Positions 1-8,801 of a DNA stretch of 33,217 nucleotides are shown here, in pieces. Numbering within the stretch: position 1 is the first letter of the stretch; each line of letters begins with the position of its first letter. The stretch spans positions 1 to 33,217 of the forward strand of contig CAJPST010000001.1 in the NCBI GenBank assembly GCA_905373425.1. Direction: 5' to 3'. The notes under the pieces were generated by a model. It searched no databases. It saw only the letters and a program-made list of their open reading frames with translations, and was not told the DNA's origin. The DNA is from an uncultured Mesocricetibacter sp. (GTDB lineage: Bacteria > Pseudomonadota > Gammaproteobacteria > Enterobacterales > Pasteurellaceae). The translations under genes were made by a program, and so were the position numbers.

Positions 1-55
1 TACCGAGCTCAATATTTAAGTTAACTAACCTGTCCAACTTTTGGAGGGCAGATCA
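1..55 (-). mobile_element. Probable terminus of an IS3-family insertion sequence (partial)
   Basis: Read on the minus strand, positions 55 to 31 have the layout of an IS3-family terminal inverted repeat: TGA, a C-rich stretch, then CCAAAAGTTGGACA. Inside it, towards the window edge, come AT-rich bases and GAGCTCGGTA, the place where orfA would start just beyond the window. The transposase itself is not visible. The assignment rests on remembered family termini, so an element end, a solo remnant, or chance resemblance are all possible. Confidence 0.35.
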
Positions 56-323
56 ATTGGCAGTCAAATTGACGTGGTTGTCTTTTGTTGTTGACATAAA
101 AATTTCCTTTAGAATCAAGATTGGAAAGCGTATATAAAAAGGGCGCTAGTATGGCGGAAATTTCTAGATAAATAAAGGGGAGAATTGAAAATTTATTTCA
201 TAAATTCCTTATTTTTTGAGGGAGTTATTTCATTTTACAGACCATCCTTCCAAATAAAAAAGGATTATGTGATCCAGATCACGAATTAGGCAGATATAAT
301 TTTTTCTACCTAATTTAAAAACG
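56..323. other. Non-coding region upstream of the broken adhE
   Basis: No open frame with a recognisable product is present. The stretch is AT-rich and holds a short palindrome near 189-205 (AATTTAT, TTC, ATAAATT), a CRP-like site at 268-283 and a TATAAT at 295-300. In a normal AdhE gene about 110 codons would lie directly before position 324. No remnant of that N-terminal sequence is seen in the frame of the gene, which meets a stop at 297-299. Homology to AdhE begins only with the Lys-Thr codons at 318-323, so the join lies near 317. Confidence 0.5.
268..283. promoter_or_regulatory. CRP-like binding site
   Basis: TGTGATCCAGATCACG is a close match to the CRP consensus TGTGA-N6-TCACA, with a symmetric GTGATC/GATCAC core. 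A TATAAT follows at 295-300. The spacing (site centre about 31 bp before the start predicted from that TATAAT) is not a standard class I or class II arrangement, so either another -10 is used or the promoter is disturbed. The site would place the downstream gene under cAMP-CRP control. Confidence 0.5.
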
Positions 324-2678
324 GTGGGTATAATTAATGAGGATGATGTCACGGGGATTACTGAAATAGCCGATCTAGTAGGTGTCGTATGTGGTATCAC
401 TCCAACAACTAATCCAACTTCCACTGCCATCTTCAAAGCTCTTATCTGTTTAAAAACCCGTAATCCAATCGTTTTTACCTTTCATCCCTTCAGCTCAACA
501 ATGTTCGGCACATGCAGCCGCGTAGTATATGAAGCCGCTGTTGCTGTAGGAGCGCCGAAGGATTGCATTCAATGGATTGAGAAACCATCAATGGAAGGCA
601 CATCCGCACTAATGAAACACCCTGGTATTGCAACAATTCTTGCGACCGGTGGTAATGCGATGGTGGAAGCTGCTTATTCCTGTGGTAAACCTGCTTTAGG
701 TGTCGGTGCCGGTAATGTGCCGGTTTACGTAGAACGTAGTGCCAACATCAAACAAGCCGTTCATGACATTGTATTGTCTAAATCCTTTGATAACGGAATG
801 ATTTGTGCCTCCGAGAAAGCGGCAATTATAGATGCGGAAATTTATGATGAATTCAACAAAGAGATGAAGACTTACGGCGTTTATTACGTCAATAAAAAAG
901 AAAAAGCGATGCTGGAAGAATATATCTTCGGCGTAAAAGCCAACAGTGCAAACTATAGCGGAGCAAAACTCAACGCTAATGTGGTTGGTAAACCTGCAAC
1001 TTGGATTGCTGAACAAGCCGGTTTTAGCGTGCCGGCGAATACCAATATTCTTGCGGCGGAATGTAAAGAAGTTGGTGAAAAAGAGCCGTTAACGCGTGAA
1101 AAATTATCACCGGTATTAGCGGTTTTAAAATTTCATTCTACTCAGGAAGGATTGGATTTATCCGAAGCGATGGTTGAATTCCACGGTTTGGGTCACTCCG
1201 CGGTAATTCACACTAAAGATGCCAAATTGGCGAAAGCATTTGGTGATCGCGTAAAAGCTATTCGGGTTATTTGGAATTCTCCTTCCTTTTTTGGCGGTAT
1301 CGGCGATGTGTATAACTCTTTCCTCCCATTATTGATGCTTGGTTGCGGTTCTTACGGTAAAAACTCCGTGGGTAACAACGTAAGTATGATCAATTTAATT
1401 AATATTAAACGCGTGGGAAGGCGGAGAAATAATATGCAATGGTTTAAAGTGCCTTCAAAAATCTATTTTGAGCGTGATTCGACTCAATATCTGCAAACAA
1501 TGAAAGATGCGGAAAAAGTGATGATCGTGACCGACCGTTCAATGGTCGATCTAGGTTTTGTGGAGAAAATCGCCGAGCAGTTACGTTTGCGCCGCAATAA
1601 AGTCACTTACCAGTTATTTGCTGATGTGGAACCGAACCCAAGTATCGAAACCGTACGACGCGGTACGGAATTAATGCGTAGCTTCCAGCCTGATACCATT
1701 ATTGCACTAGGTGGCGGTTCACCAATGGATGCGGCGAAAGTTATGTGGTTATTCTATGAATAACCTGAAGTGGATTTCCGTGATCTGGTGCAAAAATTTA
1801 TGGACATCCGTAAACGTGCATTTAAATTCCCGCAATTAGGTCGTAAAGCGAAATTTATCGGTATTCCGACTACTTCCGGCACAGGTTCCGAAGTCACACC
1901 GTTTGCGGTGATTACCGACGGCGATATTAAATACCCACTAGCAGACTATTCCCTCACTCCGACCATCGCCATTGTCGATCCTGCACTGGTTATGTCTGTT
2001 CCGGCTCACATTGCGGCGGATACCGGTTTAGACGTGTTAACCCATGCAACCGAAGCCTATGTATCCGTTTTAGCAAATGATTATACCGATGGCTTGGCAT
2101 TACAGGCGATCAAATTAGTATTTGAGTATTTGGAAAAATCGGTCAAAGAAGCTGATCCTTTTGCGCGCGAAAAAATGCATAATGCTTCGACAATGGCCGG
2201 AATGGCATTTGCCAACTCGTTCTTGGGTATTTGTCACTCTATGGCGCACAAACTCGGCGGAAAATTCCATACTATTCACGGTCGAGCCAATGCTATTTTA
2301 CTGCCGTTGGTGATTCATTATAACGGCACGCGGCCGACCAAACTGGTAACGTGGCCGAAATATACCAGCTATGTAGCAGACGTGAGATATCAGGATATTG
2401 CAAGAATGCTTGGCTTACCGGCATCTACTCCGGAAGAGGGGGTTGCCTCTTATGCTAAAGCGGTTTATGACCTTTCCGTGCGTTGTGGCGTGAAGATGCC
2501 CCTGCGTGAACAGAATATTGATGAACAGGAATTCTTAGCAGCACGTCGTGAATTGGCTTTATTGGCATATGAAGATCAATGTTCGCCTGCTAACCCGCGT
2601 TTGGCAATAGTGGAAGATATGGAAGAAATTATGACAAAAGCCTACTACGGCGATTACGGTTATAATAAAATCCGCTAA
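324..2678 (+). pseudogene. adhE: Bifunctional aldehyde-alcohol dehydrogenase AdhE, degraded
   Basis: Intact AdhE (about 870-890 residues) reduces acetyl-CoA to acetaldehyde and then to ethanol during fermentation. Two same-frame pieces remain, 324-1763 (479 codons) and 1770-2678 (302 codons), separated by an in-frame TAA at 1761-1763 where relatives have His or Gln before Pro-Glu. About 110 N-terminal codons are missing. The apparent GTG start at 324 has no ribosome-binding site and aligns inside the family sequence. Between about 486 and 519 the frame is shifted by +1 and then restored: the alternative frame reads HPSAQQCSAHAARVV, which fits the family, while the present frame reads HPFSSTMFGTCSRVV. 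The aldehyde dehydrogenase Cys motif GMICASE (Cys codon 804-806) and the iron-binding Asp/His motifs of the alcohol dehydrogenase half are still intact, so decay looks recent. A separately translated C-terminal piece cannot be excluded. Confidence 0.88.
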
Positions 2679-2683
2679 TAACA

Positions 2684-2727
2684 GACCGCACTTTGTGTTT
2701 TCGCTAATAAAGTGCGGTCATTTTTTT
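2684..2727. terminator. Bidirectional terminator made of paired uptake sequences
   Basis: GACCGCACTTT at 2684-2694 and AAAGTGCGGTC at 2709-2719 form an 11-bp perfect stem with a 14-nt loop, followed by a run of seven T on the plus strand. It ends adhE transcription and overlaps the stop codon of the convergent glpG, so it probably serves both. Confidence 0.8.
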
Positions 2728-3578
2728 GCCTGTAAAAAGCCGAATAATAATCCGACAATAAGCCCCGAAATATGTGCCGTATTACCCATATTTATGCCGA
2801 TGAGCGGGCTAATAAAGCCGAAAGCAATTCCGACAAGCAACATATTAAAAAAGCCTAGCGGTAAGTCAAAACTCGTTTGTGAGCTGAATTTATCCACACA
2901 GAATACAAATCCCAACACTGCATAAATCACACCTGACAAGCCAAAAAAAGCAGGGCCGGAAGCGATATTCTGACCAATACCACTAATTATGGCTGCAACA
3001 AAGAATAAGCCAATTAATTTCCCAGTACCGAATTTTCGCTCGATTGCCCCGGCGAAAATCCACCACCAAGTTAAATTAAATAGAATATGCAACGGAGATA
3101 AGTGTACTAAACTGTGTGAAATATAACGCCATAATTGCCAATCCTCGTCGATAAAGGCCGGATAATGAGAAAACTCCATAATTTCCTCATCCCAACCAAA
3201 CAGCCCGAACAGATAAATCAATATACAAAGTGCGGTTAGAAAAACGGTAAATTTTGCGTTTTTTAAGCCGTTTAAATCCATTCTAGAAAAACGCCATAGA
3301 TCTTTTAGCGAATAACTTGCGCGGTTTGGTGAAGTATCACCGCTCTGCCAACTTGCCTGTTCATAACGTTCATGCATCGGTTCGGCAATAAATATATGAT
3401 AGTCTTCGATGATTTGCTCAAAGTGCGGTGAGTTTTCAGGCAGATATAAAGCAGTAACGGGCAAACCATGCTCATCAACTTCTTCCGTTAATACCAGTTC
3501 TTGTCGATATTTTGCTCGCACATAATCGCGGAACTTGATACAAAAAATCGGTAGTTCGCTTCTCATTAATCGTTGCAT
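2718..3578 (-). CDS. glpG: Rhomboid-family intramembrane serine protease GlpG
   Basis: This 286-residue inner-membrane protease cleaves transmembrane segments of substrates. A cytoplasmic N-terminal domain (about residues 1-95) precedes six or so membrane helices. The rhomboid marks are present: WRYISHSLVH at 150-159, HILFN with His164 and Asn168, the catalytic serine Ser215 in GLSGVIYA, and its partner His269 in NTAHISG. The length and domain plan match E. coli GlpG. The start ATG lies at 3576-3578, and a second in-frame Met at residue 5 is possible. Two uptake sequences lie inside the gene (3228 and 3421). It is convergent with adhE, sharing a terminator, and divergent from the small membrane gene at 3631. 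Confidence 0.93.
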   Translation of the reverse strand: MQRLMRSELPIFCIKFRDYVRAKYRQELVLTEEVDEHGLPVTALYLPENSPHFEQIIEDYHIFIAEPMHERYEQASWQSGDTSPNRASYSLKDLWRFSRMDLNGLKNAKFTVFLTALCILIYLFGLFGWDEEIMEFSHYPAFIDEDWQLWRYISHSLVHLSPLHILFNLTWWWIFAGAIERKFGTGKLIGLFFVAAIISGIGQNIASGPAFFGLSGVIYAVLGFVFCVDKFSSQTSFDLPLGFFNMLLVGIAFGFISPLIGINMGNTAHISGLIVGLLFGFLQAKK

Positions 3579-3630
3579 TTGTTATATTCCCCTCCTGAAT
3601 TTTGCTTATTGTAACGATATGGAGCCGGAA

Positions 3631-3975
3631 ATGGAAAGAGAAGAAACGCAAAAGGGAAAGGATGAAATTAAAATACCAGAAGGATTCAGCCGTTTCCAGT
3701 GGGCGTTAGCCGGATTTTGCCTGCCGATTTTATTATGGCCGTTAGCAATTTTGATTTCCCCGAATTTAGGTAAAAATTCGCAGTTGAGTGAATTGCAAAT
3801 TAACGCAATGTCGATCTTTTTATGGATCTACCCGTTCGTGTTGGGCATCATTGCGCGAATTTTATTTAAACTGGAACAGCGTAAACCGACTGTCGCAAAA
3901 CGTTTATTAGTAGCAAGTGCGGTAATTTTTTACGTTATTTTATTCTATGTAGCAACAATTGGCTTTAGCGGCTAA
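3631..3975 (+). CDS. Small two-to-three-helix membrane protein (DUF5389-like)
   Basis: The 114-residue product has a charged N-terminal tail (MEREETQKGKDEIKIPEGF) followed by hydrophobic segments at about residues 22-42, 57-77 and 90-110. Its sequence resembles a short, uncharacterised membrane family found in Pasteurellaceae (I believe DUF5389); no function is known. The start at 3631 is chosen because GGAG at 3621-3624 sits six bases before it. An ATG at 3619 and an upstream extension to 3535 are open, but the latter would overlap the start of glpG on the other strand. A USS lies inside at 3915, read as Ser-Ala-Val. A hairpin with a T run follows the gene. Confidence 0.75.
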   Translation: MEREETQKGKDEIKIPEGFSRFQWALAGFCLPILLWPLAILISPNLGKNSQLSELQINAMSIFLWIYPFVLGIIARILFKLEQRKPTVAKRLLVASAVIFYVILFYVATIGFSG

Positions 3976-3989
3976 ACGATGAATTATTA

Positions 3990-4012
3990 GGGGAAGATTT
4001 CCCCCCTTTTTT
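3990..4012 (+). terminator. Rho-independent terminator after the small membrane gene
   Basis: GGGGAA at 3990-3995 pairs with TTCCCC at 3999-4004 across a three-base loop, followed by CC and six T. It lies between the convergent small membrane gene and murQ. Confidence 0.7.
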
Positions 4013-4036
4013 AATCACATTTTCATAGCTATGTTA

Positions 4037-4948
4037 TTATTGACTTAACGCCTGCCGTAGTTGTCCGTGATGTTGTGCCAATATTTTAGCGGCGGTTTCT
4101 TTGTTTAGGTTGCCTAAAATCATCATAATTGCCAATTTAGCATTATTATCGGCGATTTTAAGTGTATCTTCGGCGATTTCTTTTGAACATTCGGTTGCTT
4201 CCATTACAATCTTAATTGCCCGAGCGCGTAATTTTTCATTGCTTGCTTGTACGTCAACCATCAAATTTTGATAACATTTTCCGAGTAAAATCATTGCGGT
4301 TGTCGTCAGCATATTTAACACTAATTTTTGTGCTGTGCCTGATTTCATTCGGCTGGAGCCTGTCAGCACTTCCGGGCCGACAATCGTTTCAATCGCTATA
4401 TCAGAAATTTTTGCCATCGCTGAACCGGGATTACTCAGGAGAGAAACGGTCTTCGCTCCAAGGGATTTTGCATATTCTAATGCGCCGATAACATAAGGTG
4501 TGCGGCCACTGGCGGCAATTCCAATTAATATGTCTTTTCTTGAAAAATCAATGGATTGTAAATCTTCTACGGCTTGTGATTTATTATCCTCTGCTCCTTC
4601 AATTGGTTGGCGAAGCGCTTGTTCGCCGCCGGCAATAATCCCAATCACCATTTCCGGTTGTACGCCGAAAGTCGGGGGACATTCTGAAGCATCCAACACA
4701 CCTAATCGTCCACTAGTTCCCGCACCGACATACACCAGTCGACCGCCGTGTTGAAATGCGGCAACAATTTTTTCCACTGTTTGAGCAATTTGCGGTAAAC
4801 ATTTTTCTACCGCGACGGCAACTTTTTTATCTTCATTATTAATGACTTGTAAAATCTCTAGTGCCGACAGCCGATCTATATTCATTGAGGCGCTGTTGCG
4901 TTGTTCGGTAATGAGTTGAGTAAGTTGATTGAGCAAATTTTGTGCCAT
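4037..4948 (-). CDS. murQ: N-acetylmuramic acid 6-phosphate etherase
   Basis: MurQ removes the lactyl ether of MurNAc-6-phosphate to give GlcNAc-6-phosphate and D-lactate in peptidoglycan recycling. The 303-residue protein has the family's sugar-isomerase (SIS) fold and both signatures: VGAGTSGRLGVLDASECPP at about 74-92, with the catalytic acid Glu89, and SSRMKSGTAQKL at 198-209. Glu120 in GAEDNK is the likely second acidic residue. The C-terminal 60 residues form the usual helical UBA-like tail. It is the second gene after anmK, 15 bp away, so the two steps (kinase then etherase) are co-transcribed. Confidence 0.96.
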   Translation of the reverse strand: MAQNLLNQLTQLITEQRNSASMNIDRLSALEILQVINNEDKKVAVAVEKCLPQIAQTVEKIVAAFQHGGRLVYVGAGTSGRLGVLDASECPPTFGVQPEMVIGIIAGGEQALRQPIEGAEDNKSQAVEDLQSIDFSRKDILIGIAASGRTPYVIGALEYAKSLGAKTVSLLSNPGSAMAKISDIAIETIVGPEVLTGSSRMKSGTAQKLVLNMLTTTAMILLGKCYQNLMVDVQASNEKLRARAIKIVMEATECSKEIAEDTLKIADNNAKLAIMMILGNLNKETAAKILAQHHGQLRQALSQ

Positions 4949-4963
4949 TTTTATTCCCCTTAA

Positions 4964-6076
4964 TTATTTTGGAAAAATCACGCCTAAACTGGCCGCTCTT
5001 TTTGCGCCGGTCACACTCGGTAGATTACTCGGTTGATTGGTTAGGCGTCGATAGGCAAGCCATGCGAAAGCGGCGGCTTCTACATAGTCGGGATCTAAAC
5101 CGAATGTTGTTGTATCCGACACTTCCCACGTTGGTAGCAATTCATGTAAACGTTGCATGAGTAACGGATTACGTGCGCCACCTCCGCAGACTAACAGAAA
5201 ATTCGGTAAATCCTCTTTTTGCAATAATTTCAATTCATTAGCAATGCTTTGTACAGTAAATTCAGCTAGGGTGCGTTGTACGTTTTGTGGTAAAAGTGCG
5301 GTGTGTTTTGCAAGTATTTTATCAAGCCACGGTAAATTGAATAGCTCGCGCCCAGTGCTTTTCGGCGGTGCTTGTTGTAAGAATGGCTCGTTTAATAATG
5401 CGGTTAAAAGAGCGGTGTCAATTTCGCCTGTTTTCGCCCATTTGGCATCTTTATCGTAGGCTTTGCCTAGATGCCTTGCAATCCAGCCGTCCATTAACGT
5501 ATTACCGGCACCAACATCATAACCGATAGTCGGCTGATGTGGTGAAAGAACGGAAATATTACTGATGCCACCAATATTTAACACCACCGTCAAGCGGTTG
5601 GGAGCGGCAAAAATTCCTTCATGAAAAGCAGGAACCAGTGGAGCACCTTGGCCACCATACGCCATATCTTTGCGACGGAAATCGGCAACAGTGGTGATTC
5701 CTGTGTTTGCCGCCAACAAATTCATATCACCGATTTGCATGGTAAACGGCAAATCTCCGTTCGGCGCATGCCATATGGTCTGTCCGTGACAGCCGATAGC
5801 TTGAATCTGCTCGGGCGTTAACTGCTGTTTAGCTAAAAAAAGATTAACCGACTCAGCGTAAAGTAGTCCGAGCTGATGATCTAATTCGCCTAAATGTTGC
5901 AATGAGGTTTCGCCCGAGTGTAAAAGTGCGGTCAGTTTTTCACGTATTTTTTCCGGCATCGGCATAAAATCCGCTGCAACCAAGCGCGCAGAATGTCCGT
6001 TGAAATTCATTAATGCCAAATCTACTCCATCAAGGCTGGTACCGGACATGATGCCGAGGTATAAGTTTGAGTTCAT
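4964..6076 (-). CDS. anmK: Anhydro-N-acetylmuramic acid kinase
   Basis: AnmK hydrolyses the anhydro ring of 1,6-anhydro-MurNAc and phosphorylates it to MurNAc-6-phosphate, the substrate of MurQ. The 370-residue protein shows the N-terminal phosphate loop GIMSGTSLDGVDLAL (about 8-22), GCHGQTIWH, the block DFRRKDMAYGGQGAPLVPAFH, NIGGISN, the conserved GYDVGAGNTLMDGW, KSTGRE and CGGGARNPLLM. It ends with LPSVTGA near the C terminus, as in E. coli AnmK (369 residues). Two uptake sequences (5294, 5924) lie inside and are both read as Thr-Ala-Leu. It leads the anmK-murQ operon and is divergent from glmU across about 420 bp. Confidence 0.96.
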   Translation of the reverse strand: MNSNLYLGIMSGTSLDGVDLALMNFNGHSARLVAADFMPMPEKIREKLTALLHSGETSLQHLGELDHQLGLLYAESVNLFLAKQQLTPEQIQAIGCHGQTIWHAPNGDLPFTMQIGDMNLLAANTGITTVADFRRKDMAYGGQGAPLVPAFHEGIFAAPNRLTVVLNIGGISNISVLSPHQPTIGYDVGAGNTLMDGWIARHLGKAYDKDAKWAKTGEIDTALLTALLNEPFLQQAPPKSTGRELFNLPWLDKILAKHTALLPQNVQRTLAEFTVQSIANELKLLQKEDLPNFLLVCGGGARNPLLMQRLHELLPTWEVSDTTTFGLDPDYVEAAAFAWLAYRRLTNQPSNLPSVTGAKRAASLGVIFPK

Positions 6077-6496
6077 TATAATTACGTTATTTCTGTATAA
6101 GTGATTTCGGGGTGATAATAAAAATGATCGTGTTCTACAATAGAAAGATAAGTTCTGCTCTTGCGTCTAGTTTCACACAAAACAACTTTTTTGAAACTTA
6201 TTGAATTTAATTGTACGACCACATAAAAAGAAAAATCATATATATCTTCAAATATAATCATAAAACTAACAATATTAATAATAAAGAAAAACTAAATCCT
6301 ATGTTATAAATCTATTAATGATACATTTGCTTGATGCCAATAAATTTATATTATTACCATTCATTTTTAAACCAAATAAAATCAATATGTTATTTGTGGA
6401 TGGCTGTTTATTATAATGAAACTAATTTCGCATCTGTTCTTAATTTAATAAATTCCGTGTAAAATGACCGTACTTTTCAAAACAAGAGAGAGTATT
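6077..6496. other. Long AT-rich divergent intergenic region (anmK / glmU)
   Basis: This 420-bp stretch between divergent anmK and glmU is very AT-rich and has no frame that looks like a gene. It must hold both promoters. A TATACA reading towards anmK lies at 6095-6100. TAAAAT at 6461-6466, just before an uptake-like GACCGTACTT, could be the -10 for glmU. No convincing -35, operator, RNA gene or repeat was found. Confidence 0.45.
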
Positions 6497-7861
6497 ATGA
6501 CAAAACTAAGCGTTGTAATTTTAGCTGCCGGTAAAGGCACCCGTATGTATTCCGATCTACCGAAGGTGCTGCACAAGGTCGCAGGCAAGCCGATGGTAAA
6601 GCATGTAATTGATACGGCTAAGCAATTGAATGCTGCGCAAATTCATTTGATTTATGGACACGGTGCAGATTTATTAAAGCAGCGTTTAGCTGATGAGCCG
6701 GTGAATTGGGTTTTTCAAGCGGAGCAGCTCGGAACAGGACATGCAATGCAACAAGCGGCACCGTTTTTTGCGGATGATGAAAATATCTTGATGCTTTATG
6801 GTGATGCCCCGTTAATTACTACGGAAACGCTACAAAAACTGATCGCAGCAAAACCCGAAAACGGCATTGCATTGTTAACAGTAAACCTTGAGAATCCAAC
6901 AGGTTATGGGCGAATTATCCGCCAAGACGGTAATGTTACGGCAATTGTGGAACAAAAGGACGCAAATGCCGAGCAGTTGAAAATTACCGAAGTGAATACG
7001 GGCGTGATGGTGTCTGACGGAGCGAGTTTCAAAAAATGGCTCGCGCGTTTGGATAACAATAATGCGCAAGGCGAATACTATATGACGGACGTGATTGGCT
7101 TGGCGAATCAGGATGGATTTAAAGTGGTAGCAGTGCAGGCGACGGATATGATGGAAGTGGAAGGGGCAAATAACCGTTTACAAATGGCGGCATTAGAGCG
7201 CTACTTCCAGCGTAAACAGGCGCAAAAACTGTTATTGGCGGGAGTCAGTTTGACAGATCCGGAACGTTTTGATTTACGTGGCGAATTGGAACACGGTAAG
7301 GATGTGGAAATCGATATAAACGTGATTATCGAAGGTAATGTACGATTAGGGAATCGGGTCAAAATCGGTGCCGGCTGTGTACTGAAAAATGTGGAAATTG
7401 CCGATGATGTAGAAATTAAACCGTATTCCGTATTGGAGAATGCTGTTGTAGGCGAAAAAGCAGCAATCGGACCATTCTCCCGTTTACGCCCGGGAGCTGA
7501 ATTGGCGGCGGAAACTCACGTCGGCAATTTTGTCGAAATTAAACAGGCGAAAGTAGGAAAGGGCTCTAAAGTCAACCACTTAACTTATATCGGTGATGCG
7601 GAAATTGGCCGTGATTGTAATATTGGAGCGGGCGTTATCACCTGTAACTATGACGGTGCCAACAAGTTTAAAACTGTGATCGGCGATAATGTTTTTGTCG
7701 GTTCTGACAGCCAGCTTATCGCGCCGGTCACCATCGCTGACAATGTTACCGTCGCGGCAGGTGCAACGGTGACGGATAATGTCGAAGCAGGCGAGTTAGT
7801 CATCAGCCGTGTGCGTCAGCGCCATATTCCGAATTGGAAACGTCCAACGAAGAAAAAGTAA
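6497..7861 (+). CDS. glmU: Bifunctional UDP-GlcNAc pyrophosphorylase / glucosamine-1-P acetyltransferase
   Basis: GlmU acetylates glucosamine-1-phosphate and then couples the product to UTP, giving UDP-GlcNAc for peptidoglycan and lipopolysaccharide. The 454-residue length matches E. coli GlmU (456). The N-terminal uridyltransferase domain carries VVILAAGKGTRM (6-17) and LPKVLHKVAGKPM. From about residue 250 the C-terminal half is a left-handed beta helix of hexapeptide repeats, with the acetyltransferase His361 in VNHLTYIGDAEIG. The start at 6497 is chosen over an upstream ATG at 6464 because MTKLSVVILAAG is the family N terminus and AAGAGAGAG precedes it. A USS-pair terminator follows. Confidence 0.97.
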   Translation: MTKLSVVILAAGKGTRMYSDLPKVLHKVAGKPMVKHVIDTAKQLNAAQIHLIYGHGADLLKQRLADEPVNWVFQAEQLGTGHAMQQAAPFFADDENILMLYGDAPLITTETLQKLIAAKPENGIALLTVNLENPTGYGRIIRQDGNVTAIVEQKDANAEQLKITEVNTGVMVSDGASFKKWLARLDNNNAQGEYYMTDVIGLANQDGFKVVAVQATDMMEVEGANNRLQMAALERYFQRKQAQKLLLAGVSLTDPERFDLRGELEHGKDVEIDINVIIEGNVRLGNRVKIGAGCVLKNVEIADDVEIKPYSVLENAVVGEKAAIGPFSRLRPGAELAAETHVGNFVEIKQAKVGKGSKVNHLTYIGDAEIGRDCNIGAGVITCNYDGANKFKTVIGDNVFVGSDSQLIAPVTIADNVTVAAGATVTDNVEAGELVISRVRQRHIPNWKRPTKKK

Positions 7862-7884
7862 TCTAAAAAAACAAAGTAAAAATT

Positions 7885-7937
7885 GACCGCACTTTTGATG
7901 AGTTAGGATAATGAAATCAAAGTGCGGTCTATTTTTT
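7885..7937. terminator. Bidirectional terminator made of paired uptake sequences
   Basis: GACCGCACTTTTGAT at 7885-7899 pairs with ATCAAAGTGCGGTC at 7916-7929 (one bulged base), with a 16-base loop and a T run on the plus strand. It lies between the convergent glmU and kdkA. Confidence 0.8.
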
Positions 7938-7987
7938 GTGCATTATGTAGAAAGGGGGAAAAAGGATATGGTTTGCTTAGTAGCAGA

Positions 7988-8752
7988 TTATTTTTCTCCT
8001 TGTTGATACCCGTTCAGTAGTTCTTGCCAGTCAGTATCGTTGAAGCGGATTTTCATTCGCTCGGTCTCTTTGATGAAAGAGCGGTGTAATCTTTGCAAAT
8101 TCTCTTGTTTCCAAGAATTACCCGATTTTTGACCGCACTTATCAAAATCCAGTAACCAATATTTTTCGTCGGCAAGGTTTTTCTGCACCAGAATATTATG
8201 GGCGTTTAGATCCGTATGGCAAATTTGCATATCGTGCAAGCGGCGGATAAGCTTGCCGATGTTTTGCCAACCTTGCGAATTAAGCTCGGAATGTTGCATA
8301 ATGGCAGTTAGATCCTGAGCATTTTCGATTCTTTCCATTAAAATATCAGCTCGATAGAGTCCGAATCCTACATTTTCTACCTGTGCTGCAATGGGTTTCG
8401 GCACCGGCAGCCCCGCTTGATGTAGTTTATGCAATAAACGTAATTCGGCAAAACTGCGGGTTGTGTTTAAAGTGTTGAATTTATATTTGTCTTTAATAAT
8501 TTTGCCCCATAAACCGCCCCGATAATAATGGCGTAATGCGCAGTTTACCCCAAATAAATCCTGCGTTTGCAAAAACCAAGTGGTGCCGCGCCCTTTTGCC
8601 GAACCGATTATACGATTTTGATTTTGCCAGTAATCAGGCGTGAAAAATAACGCGTATTCTTGTGTGGCATAGCTTTCATCTGCGAATAAAAAGAAACGGT
8701 TTTGGTATTGCAATTCAATCATTTTCTGCTTGGGATGGGTGGCGGTTAGCAT
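7988..8752 (-). CDS. kdkA: 3-deoxy-D-manno-octulosonic acid (Kdo) kinase
   Basis: KdkA phosphorylates the single Kdo attached to lipid A in Haemophilus-type inner cores. The 254-residue protein has a small-kinase fold: GRGTTWF as the nucleotide loop region (about 54-60), a catalytic loop HTDLNAHNILV with Asp181, and a metal-binding LLDFDKC with Asp202. The H. influenzae enzyme is slightly shorter (about 241). Met11 at 8720-8722 is therefore an alternative start, though neither has a strong ribosome-binding site. An internal uptake sequence lies at 8132. It is divergent from opsX with a 49-bp gap, so the two core genes may share a control region. Confidence 0.9.
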   Translation of the reverse strand: MLTATHPKQKMIELQYQNRFFLFADESYATQEYALFFTPDYWQNQNRIIGSAKGRGTTWFLQTQDLFGVNCALRHYYRGGLWGKIIKDKYKFNTLNTTRSFAELRLLHKLHQAGLPVPKPIAAQVENVGFGLYRADILMERIENAQDLTAIMQHSELNSQGWQNIGKLIRRLHDMQICHTDLNAHNILVQKNLADEKYWLLDFDKCGQKSGNSWKQENLQRLHRSFIKETERMKIRFNDTDWQELLNGYQQGEK

Positions 8753-8801
8753 TATTCTACTTTAAAATAAAACCAATGCCAAAATCAAAGAGACATTTAT
8801 T

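Noticed and set aside
696..1016. Minus-strand open frame opposite adhE
   Set aside because: It is a shadow of the adhE coding frame with no recognisable motif or ribosome-binding site.
3535..3618. Longer start for the small membrane protein
   Set aside because: It would overlap the 5' end of glpG on the opposite strand and adds Cys-rich residues not like the family; a better ribosome-binding site precedes 3631.
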